Position numbers and translations under genes: made by a program. The notes under the pieces are model-generated. The model saw only the letters and a list, made by a program, of their open reading frames with translations. It searched no databases and was not told the DNA's origin. Below, piece after piece: positions 1 through 4,530 of a DNA stretch of 5,140 nucleotides (positions are counted from its first letter, which is position 1; the number at the start of each line of letters is the position of its first letter). Origin of the DNA: Desulfovibrionales bacterium (GTDB taxonomy: Bacteria > Desulfobacterota > Desulfovibrionia > Desulfovibrionales > Desulfomicrobiaceae); NCBI GenBank assembly GCA_012727515.1, contig JAAYGZ010000244.1, positions 1 to 5,140 on the forward strand, read 5' to 3'.

Positions 1-548
1 AATTCACAGGCTGCCTGGATCAGGTACGCCGTTTTTCCTGTAATAATTTCAATATATTCCTGCCGAGAGATGCGTGCATTGCGGATTGCGGCGATTTCCA
101 TGATTTCGCCTGTGGCTGTATGCATAATGGCCTTGGAAATACAGTTGGTCAGGGCTGGATTGTTGGAGCGGGAGACAATTTCATTGGCCAGGGCCAAAAG
201 CACGTCCCCGGCAAGAATGGTTGGAGTCAGGCCAAATATGGTATGCGCGGCTGGTCGGCCTCGGCGCAACTCCGCATTATCTACAATATCATCATGCATC
301 AGGGTGGCAGAATGTAAAAACTCCAGAGAGCCGGCCAGGGTGTGCAGGTTTTCACCTGCAAAACCCAGGGCCCTGGCAAAAAGAATGGTCAGCATGGGGC
401 GCAGGCGTTTGCCGCCAGCATTTACAACATGGTCAGCCACTGGGCGCACCAAGGCAGGAAGCAGGTCTATTTCATGCTGGATAGCAGCGTTAATGGCGGG
501 CAGTTCTTTGAGAAAAGCTATTTTAAGCTGGGCAATGGCGTTATTCAT
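1..548 (-). CDS. ispB: Long-chain polyprenyl diphosphate synthase, N-terminal part (truncated by window edge)
   Basis: Trans-isoprenyl diphosphate synthase, which condenses isopentenyl diphosphate onto an allylic primer to build the quinone side chain. I read 182 codons from ATG at 548 to the window edge; the family is usually about 320 residues, so the C-terminal part with the second Asp-rich motif is missing. Visible motifs: GGKRLRP at residues 45-51 (diphosphate binding), the first Asp-rich motif DDIVD at 86-90 inside LMHDDIVDNAELRRGRP, GDVLLA at 114-119 and GKTAYL at 171-176. The residue five before the first Asp is Ala (ATLMHDD), as in IspB-type enzymes, and not the bulky aromatic of short-chain farnesyl synthases, so a long product is likely; exact length cannot be told. 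The start overlaps the mqnD stop as ATGA and has only a weak Shine-Dalgarno (TGGA), so coupled translation is likely. The context says its product is the menaquinone tail. Calling it ispB rather than hepT/heptaprenyl type is a guess on chain length. Confidence 0.92.
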   Translation of the reverse strand, partial: MNNAIAQLKIAFLKELPAINAAIQHEIDLLPALVRPVADHVVNAGGKRLRPMLTILFARALGFAGENLHTLAGSLEFLHSATLMHDDIVDNAELRRGRPAAHTIFGLTPTILAGDVLLALANEIVSRSNNPALTNCISKAIMHTATGEIMEIAAIRNARISRQEYIEIITGKTAYLIQAACE

Positions 549-1330
549 GCGTGTGTTCCAAAGGTTTGCAAGGTCGAGAGAGCGGCCTGTCCGTGTGGAC
601 CCATGTCCAGACTATAGTCATTTACATAGGCGTCAATATGTCTGCACAAGGTCGTGGTATCAAGTTCCCGCGCCAGGGCAGCGATAAAGGGCCAGGTATC
701 TTGTGGGTGAGCGCGCGCATGCTTGATGCTGGCGCAAAGAGTTGCTTCCACTGCTGACTGCACATGCTGCAATGACTTGCGCAGCACAATGCAGCCCAGG
801 GGCAGGGGCAAATTGTTGGTCGCTTCACGCCACCAGTGGCCCAGGTCTGTGTGCAGGGCCAGACCGTAGCGGTCATAGACCAGGGCTGTTTCATGAATAA
901 GCAGACCTGCATCCACAGTCCCAGAAAGCACAGCCTGCACAATGGAGTGAAAAATCATGGGCACAGGCTCAAATGAAAAGCCAAGAGCAGCCCGCAGCAC
1001 ACACATGGCAGTGGTGTCCAGCCCTGGTACAGCGATGGTTTGTGGCCGACCATGAAAATCTGCCCTGGTAACCAGCTTGGGTCCGTGCTCCAGCCCAAAG
1101 GCCCCTCCACAGGAGAGAATGCTGTACTCAGTAAGGCGCAGGGCAGTGGCTGCACTGACTTTAACAATATCCCAAGCACCGCTTAAAGCACCTTGATTGA
1201 GTTCCTGGACATCATGCCAGAAAAAACGAGCGTCCTGGTTGTGCGGGCCAGGCACATGCCCTAAAATCCAGGAGCCGAAAATAAAGGTGTCATTGGGGCA
1301 AGGGGAAATGGCCACAGTCAAGGCGTTCAT
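545..1330 (-). CDS. mqnD: 1,4-dihydroxy-6-naphthoate synthase (futalosine pathway)
   Basis: MqnD converts cyclic dehypoxanthinyl futalosine to 1,4-dihydroxy-6-naphthoate, the naphthoquinone nucleus of menaquinone; a cytosolic two-lobed periplasmic-binding-protein-like fold. The 261-residue product starts with the family signature SPCPNDTFIF (residues 9-18), has a Gly-rich GGAFGLEHGP segment (75-84), GLLIHE at 142-147 and the C-terminal YVNDYSLDMG block (235-244). His146 in IHE sits where the catalytic His (His145 in the Thermus enzyme) is expected. Length is slightly below the usual 270-290 residues but both lobes appear present. The ATG at 1330 overlaps the mqnB stop as ATGA and has a good Shine-Dalgarno, GGGAG, 7 bases upstream (1338-1342). 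Its own stop overlaps the next gene's ATG in the same way. Related MqnA (chorismate dehydratase) is a paralogue, but the SPCPNDTFIF opening and the mqnB neighbour favour MqnD. Confidence 0.95.
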   Translation of the reverse strand: MNALTVAISPCPNDTFIFGSWILGHVPGPHNQDARFFWHDVQELNQGALSGAWDIVKVSAATALRLTEYSILSCGGAFGLEHGPKLVTRADFHGRPQTIAVPGLDTTAMCVLRAALGFSFEPVPMIFHSIVQAVLSGTVDAGLLIHETALVYDRYGLALHTDLGHWWREATNNLPLPLGCIVLRKSLQHVQSAVEATLCASIKHARAHPQDTWPFIAALARELDTTTLCRHIDAYVNDYSLDMGPHGQAALSTLQTFGTHA

Positions 1331-2034
1331 ACCGGATCTCCCAAAAGAGTTGGCACAATGGCTTCCAGGGCGTGCAGGGCCCTGGAGAAATTCCAGTATT
1401 TTTTATCGCGCTCGCCTGCAACATTAGAAACAGTGCGAATCTCCAGGCACGGCAGGTCATGGGCCAGGGCTGCCAGGGCAATGCTGAAGCCTTCCATGTT
1501 TTCTGTAAGCCCTTCATAGGCGTTGCGCAGGGCCTGGGCACGGTGCAGAGTTCCACTTACACCAGACACAGTAATGCTTGGGCCAGTGGGCCAGGCAGGC
1601 GGGATGCAAAAGCCCAGGCATGTTGCAGCATCCTGTGGGTGCAGGGCAATATGGTCCGGACTGGCCAGGTCCAATTCAGGGAGCATGGCATGGCCAAAGG
1701 GTTCGCGCTGTGCAGGATCTGGCGTAAATACACCGTATTCTGGAAAAATTTCAGATGAGGCCACGCAAACTTCGCCAAGATCGGCCTGCTGCGCATCATA
1801 GGTGCCACAAATGCCCAGGTGCACGATAGCTCTGGCCTGAGGAAAGCGGGCCAGCACGTTGCCCATGCGCAGGGCTGCTGCCACCGGCCCTATGCCCACA
1901 ATGGCCACGCCCAGATCCTGACCAGCATAGTGGAGCATATCCGGAAGTGCATGGGGGGACGCGGGCGGATCAGGAAGAATGCGGCGCAAAGAGTGGAAGC
2001 ATTCGCGTTGTGTTGCGCAGGCCAGAATAATCAT
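1327..2034 (-). CDS. mqnB: Futalosine hydrolase
   Basis: MqnB hydrolyses futalosine to dehypoxanthinyl futalosine plus hypoxanthine; a nucleoside phosphorylase/MTA-SAH nucleosidase fold enzyme (PNP_UDP family). The 235-residue protein shows the expected blocks in order: N-terminal strand IILACAT (2-8), GIGPVAAA (48-55), HLGICGTYD (72-80), the ribose-contacting NMEGFSIA (179-186), and the RTVSNVAGERDKKYW block (200-214), which resembles the futalosine hydrolase version of this site and not the SD motif of MTA/SAH nucleosidase. I chose ATG at 2034; an in-frame ATG at 2079 would add 15 residues inside the preceding gene and breaks the usual start (MIILACAT). Shine-Dalgarno AAGAG (2039-2043) overlaps the upstream stop codon, with only 4 bases to ATG. 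Seven bases separate it from the sugar dehydrogenase, and its stop overlaps mqnD as ATGA. The mqnD neighbour makes futalosine hydrolase much more likely than a generic nucleosidase. Confidence 0.93.
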   Translation of the reverse strand: MIILACATQRECFHSLRRILPDPPASPHALPDMLHYAGQDLGVAIVGIGPVAAALRMGNVLARFPQARAIVHLGICGTYDAQQADLGEVCVASSEIFPEYGVFTPDPAQREPFGHAMLPELDLASPDHIALHPQDAATCLGFCIPPAWPTGPSITVSGVSGTLHRAQALRNAYEGLTENMEGFSIALAALAHDLPCLEIRTVSNVAGERDKKYWNFSRALHALEAIVPTLLGDPV

Positions 2035-2041
2035 GAAACTC

Positions 2042-3352
2042 TTACAAGCGCCAATATGTTGTTTGGGGCGGCAGGACATGGGCCGGCACTACGCCTTTCA
2101 CATCCATAATAATGGGGGCATGTGTTGTCTTGAACATGGCCTGTAGCTGATCTTTTGTAAGGTGCGTAAAGGCGTTGTGGGCCACGGCAATGATAAGGGC
2201 GTCCAGATCGTGCAGGTCTGTCATGGGGCGCAAGGATACGCCGTATTCATGCATGGCTTCAGCAGGATGGGCCAGGGGGTCATGGACCAGGGTCTGGACC
2301 TGATATTCATGCAGTTCGGAAATGATATCCACAATTTTGCTGTTGCGCAGGTCCGGGACGTTTTCCTTAAATGTCAGGCCCAGCAGGCCAACCCGTGCGC
2401 CTTTGACCACATCGCCGGCAGCAATAAGGGTTTTGATGGTTTTTTCCGCAATATATTTGCCCATGCCATCATTGATACGGCGTCCAGCCAGAATGACCTG
2501 CGGATGGTAGCCCAAGGATTCAGCCTTAAAAGTCAGGTAATAGGGGTCAACGCCAATGCAGTGTCCGCCTACCAGACCTGGGGAAAAGGGCAGAAAATTC
2601 CATTTTGTTCCTGCGGCCTGAAGCACATCCTGGGTTGCAATGCCCAGGCGATCAAAAATAAGTGCCAGCTCATTCATCAGGGCAATGTTAAGGTCGCGCT
2701 GGGTGTTTTCAATAACTTTGGCTGCCTCAGCCACCTTGATACTTGGAGCCCGGTGAATACCGGCCTTGACCACTGCGCCATAGACCTGGGCTAAAAGATC
2801 AGTCGCAGGCGCATCAGAGCCAGCCACAATTTTTACAATGGATTCCAGGGTATGCACTCTGTCGCCAGGGTTAATGCGCTCAGGCGAATAGCCTACCCAG
2901 AAATCCTGCCCCTGGCGCAGGCCAGACTCCTGTTCCAACAGGGGCACACATATATCTTCAGTCAGGCCCGGATACACGGTTGACTCATAAACCACCACAG
3001 CCCCTTCAGACAGCTGCTGTCCAACTGTGCGCGAAGCGCTGGTGACCGGGCCGAGATCAGGCTTGCGATTGGCATCAATGGGTGTGGGTACAGCAATGAT
3101 GATCAGTTTCGCTTTGGCCAGCTCAGCAGAATCATTGGTATAATCAATCTGCGCTGCTGTAAGGTCTGCGGGCAGCACTTCACGGGTCGTGTCCTGGCCT
3201 GAGCAAAGTTCGGCAATGCGGGCTGCGGAAATATCAAAACCAATGACCTGAAAATGATGACTCAGGGCCACGGCCAGGGGCAGGCCCACATAGCCCAGGC
3301 CCACCACAGCCACAGGTGCATGTCTGGCACGCAGTGCCTCAAAGCTGATCAT
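2042..3352 (-). CDS. Nucleotide-sugar 6-dehydrogenase, TviB/WbpO type (UDP-HexNAc dehydrogenase)
   Basis: NAD-dependent four-electron oxidation of a UDP-sugar C6 alcohol to the uronic acid. The 436 residues contain the N-terminal Rossmann motif VVGLGYVGLPLA (16-27) with the acidic FDIS after strand two (39-42), AVPTPID (87-93), YESTVYPG (122-129), GYSPERINPGD (154-164), the catalytic Cys265 in GGHCIGVDPYYLTFKA, then LAGRRIND (288-295) and the C-terminal domain motif LTFKENVPDLRNSK (326-339). The GHCIGVDPYYLTFKAESLGYHP stretch and the GRR-IND block match the TviB/WbpO branch (UDP-GlcNAc or UDP-GalNAc to the uronic acid) better than UDP-glucose dehydrogenase (Ugd); substrate is inferred, not proven. 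Length equals the family norm, so it is probably active. ATG at 3352 overlaps the ubiE stop (ATGA) and has Shine-Dalgarno AAGGA 7 bases upstream (3360-3364). Such enzymes normally sit in capsule, O-antigen or exopolysaccharide clusters; no glycosyltransferase, epimerase or Wzx/Wzy gene is visible here. Confidence 0.94.
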   Translation of the reverse strand: MISFEALRARHAPVAVVGLGYVGLPLAVALSHHFQVIGFDISAARIAELCSGQDTTREVLPADLTAAQIDYTNDSAELAKAKLIIIAVPTPIDANRKPDLGPVTSASRTVGQQLSEGAVVVYESTVYPGLTEDICVPLLEQESGLRQGQDFWVGYSPERINPGDRVHTLESIVKIVAGSDAPATDLLAQVYGAVVKAGIHRAPSIKVAEAAKVIENTQRDLNIALMNELALIFDRLGIATQDVLQAAGTKWNFLPFSPGLVGGHCIGVDPYYLTFKAESLGYHPQVILAGRRINDGMGKYIAEKTIKTLIAAGDVVKGARVGLLGLTFKENVPDLRNSKIVDIISELHEYQVQTLVHDPLAHPAEAMHEYGVSLRPMTDLHDLDALIIAVAHNAFTHLTKDQLQAMFKTTHAPIIMDVKGVVPAHVLPPQTTYWRL

Positions 3353-4074
3353 GGCGTTTTCCTTGAAATATGTAGCGCAGGTTTTTCAGCCACATGCACA
3401 TAGACAATGCCTGAACACAGGGCGTGATAGCCAACAGTGGCAAAGCCAGCATCACGAAGTTCCCTGGCCAGTTCCCTGGCAGGAGGAAAGGCCGTGATGG
3501 TGTCTGCCAGATAGCGGTACGCCTGTGGGTCGCGGGAAAATAAACGGCCTATACGCGGCAGAACATGAGTGAGGTAAAAATTATACAGTCCGCCCCAGAT
3601 GCGGGCCTGGCCAGTGCCAAATTCCAGAATGCACAGCCTGCCGCCAGGGGTGAGCACGCGCAGAATTTCTGCATAAACCTGGGCGCGGGGCAGGATGTTG
3701 CGGATGCCAAAAGCAATGGTCACTGTATCAACACAAGCAGCGGGCAGGGGCAGGGCGCGACCATCGGCCTGGGCAGGAAAGATAGACGTGTCAGGCCTGA
3801 TTTTGCCTACGCCTTTAAGCAGCATGGGCCGGGAAAAATCCAGGGCCAAAACGCGCTGGTCCGGGTAGTGGCGCAGGATTTCACGGCTTACGTCCAGAGT
3901 TCCTGCTGCCAGATCCAGCATGCGACCCGCAGGGCCAGGACGCACTGTGGCTACCAGGCGTTTGCGCCAATAGACATCCAGGCCCAGACTTAAAAAATGA
4001 TTCAAAAAATCATACCAGCCAGCAATGCCGTCAAAGAGCCTGGCAACGCCCTTACCATGTTCATTTGGATTCAA
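3349..4074 (-). CDS. ubiE: Demethylmenaquinone / ubiquinone-type C-methyltransferase
   Basis: UbiE/MenG uses S-adenosylmethionine to methylate demethylmenaquinone in the last step of menaquinone synthesis; class I methyltransferase, membrane-associated substrate. With the TTG start the protein is 241 residues, close to the family norm of roughly 230-250. Blocks: EHGKGVARLFDGIAGWYDFL (5-24), typical of the UbiE N-terminus; SAM motif I LDLAAGTLD (53-61); ALDFSRPML (77-85); TIAFGIRNI (119-127), a UbiE hallmark; LRVLTPGGRLCILEFG (138-153); RYLADTITAFPP (187-198). Motif I reads GTLD where GTGD is usual. The start is TTG at 4074: it gives the family N-terminus and lies 8 bases after Shine-Dalgarno GAGGA (4083-4087). 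The ATG at 4064 is out of frame, and the next upstream in-frame ATG would add about 20 non-family residues inside the preceding gene. It overlaps that gene by 14 bases and the sugar dehydrogenase by 4. With no ubiquinone genes visible and mqn genes beside it, the substrate is demethylmenaquinone. Confidence 0.94.
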   Translation of the reverse strand: MNPNEHGKGVARLFDGIAGWYDFLNHFLSLGLDVYWRKRLVATVRPGPAGRMLDLAAGTLDVSREILRHYPDQRVLALDFSRPMLLKGVGKIRPDTSIFPAQADGRALPLPAACVDTVTIAFGIRNILPRAQVYAEILRVLTPGGRLCILEFGTGQARIWGGLYNFYLTHVLPRIGRLFSRDPQAYRYLADTITAFPPARELARELRDAGFATVGYHALCSGIVYVHVAEKPALHISRKTP

Positions 4075-4240
4075 CAGACTGGTCCTCAATAGGGGTGGAT
4101 TTGGCCACACTGCGGTACACATCATCGTACACTGACTCGAAATGTTCAGAAAAATTGGCCGGAGAAATGCGGCCCACTTCGATAAATTTAACGATGATTT
4201 CCTTGGCCACCTGTAAAGCAAGTTTTTGAAGCTGGTCCAT
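4061..4240 (-). CDS. Small conserved-looking protein of unknown function (59 residues)
   Basis: I do not recognise this family with certainty. The 59-residue product begins MDQLQKLALQVAKEIIVKFI and ends in a charged tail (EDQSVESK). It looks like two amphipathic helices: residues 2-22, with hydrophobics every three to four positions, and 27-46 (ANFSEHFESVYDDVYRSVA). No transmembrane segment, signal peptide or Cys motif is seen. It is probably a real gene: it has the best ribosome binding site in the window (AAAGGAG, 8 bases before ATG 4240), heads the cluster, and its end overlaps ubiE by 14 bases. The pattern of an alternating helix, a short turn with Pro, then a second helix ending in a V-hydroxylated segment is loosely like the N-terminal helical part of MucR/Ros-type regulators, but the zinc-binding region is absent, so I would not assign that function. 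An in-frame ATG at 4357 would add 39 low-complexity residues encoded across a terminator hairpin; I consider that start unlikely. Confidence 0.75.
   Translation of the reverse strand: MDQLQKLALQVAKEIIVKFIEVGRISPANFSEHFESVYDDVYRSVAKSTPIEDQSVESK
4083..4087 (-). promoter_or_regulatory. Ribosome binding site that decides the TTG start of ubiE
   Basis: GAGGA on the minus strand lies 8 bases before TTG 4074 and inside the 3' end of the small gene. It is 18 bases from the out-of-frame ATG at 4064, too far for normal initiation, so it supports TTG as the ubiE start. Confidence 0.65.
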
Positions 4241-4248
4241 ACGTGCCT

Positions 4249-4255
4249 CTCCTTT
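4249..4255 (-). promoter_or_regulatory. Strong ribosome binding site of the 59-residue gene
   Basis: AAAGGAG on the minus strand, 8 bases before ATG 4240. It fixes this start in preference to the in-frame ATG at 4357. The site lies within CCCCAAAGGAG, which is repeated with one mismatch (CCCCAAAGCAG, 4306-4296) in the loop of the upstream hairpin. Confidence 0.8.
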
Positions 4256-4264
4256 GGGGCGTAC

Positions 4265-4318
4265 AAAAAAACCGCCCGGGGGGAATGGTATCGACCTGCT
4301 TTGGGGAAACCGGGCGGT
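4265..4318 (-). terminator. Rho-independent terminator hairpin, possibly a leader attenuator
   Basis: On the minus strand a perfect 9-bp GC-rich stem, ACCGCCCGG (4318-4310) with CCGGGCGGT (4279-4271), closes a 30-nt loop and is followed directly by TTTTTT (4270-4265). On the plus strand the same hairpin is followed by A residues, so it works only leftward. It ends 24 bases before the start codon of the 59-residue gene and 212 bases after the transporter stop. It may simply end the transporter transcript, or it may control entry into the menaquinone operon. A small inner hairpin GGT-ATCG-ACC (4287-4296, plus strand) may shorten the effective loop. Confidence 0.72.
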
Positions 4319-4366
4319 AAAAAAAGGAAAGAAAAACCGGCAAAGCCCTCCCTTCATTTTTGTGCA

Positions 4367-4395
4367 TTCCTAGCACAGGCCCTTTCAGGAGTCGA
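4367..4395 (-). promoter_or_regulatory. Weak sigma70-like promoter candidate for the operon
   Basis: TCGACT (4395-4390; four of six matches to TTGACA), a 17-base spacer and TAGGAA (4372-4367) preceded by TGC, giving an extended -10 look. The -10 match is only three of six. The position is upstream of the hairpin, so a transcript from here would pass through it. Reported only because some promoter must exist in this region. Confidence 0.2.
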
Positions 4396-4530
4396 GAGCA
4401 TCACCGGTCCTAAATCTGATGAGATACGAAGGGCTTCATGCTGGCCTGCCGAGCACTTTTCAGACCAATCGAAACTTGAGATAGCTTTCTCCCTCAACCA
4501 TAAGGGACGTGATGAAAAAGGGACGATAGC

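Larger units (their letters stand above)
4241..4530. other. 290 bp intergenic / leader region between transporter and operon
   Basis: No convincing gene on either strand. From right to left it holds an open but featureless stretch after the transporter stop, an 8-base direct repeat (AAGGGACG at 4502-4509 and 4518-4525), weak promoter-like sequences, pyrimidine-rich tracts on the minus strand (4319-4336), a terminator-type hairpin (4265-4318) and the ribosome binding site of the small gene. The hairpin is so near the next start codon that the operon promoter must lie upstream of, or inside, the hairpin. Confidence 0.7.

Noticed and set aside
2162..2794. Long plus-strand reading frame opposite the sugar dehydrogenase (also frames at 70-687, 1372-1758, 3565-3993)
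   Set aside because: They are antisense to well-supported genes, show no recognisable motifs and no ribosome binding sites; they follow from the codon bias of the minus-strand genes.
3458..3481. 12-base tandem repeat (AGTTCCCTGGCC / AGTTCCCTGGCA) in ubiE
   Set aside because: It encodes ARELAREL, which fits the normal length of the FPP...AGF segment in UbiE, so no insertion is implied; likely coincidence of a helical motif and codon bias.
4453..4467. Sigma54-like element on the minus strand (TGG, N9, TGC pattern with GG-N10-GC spacing)
   Set aside because: Only the invariant GG and GC and few flanking bases match; the rest of the consensus is poor and no activator site is visible.
4502..4525. 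8-base direct repeat AAGGGACG spaced 16 bases apart just after the transporter stop
   Set aside because: Too short and without symmetry or a nearby promoter to call an operator or attachment site.
4320..4530. Search for a tRNA, SRP RNA or known riboswitch core in the gene-free stretch
   Set aside because: No tRNA arms with a TTCGA-type loop, and no conserved riboswitch core that I recognise.
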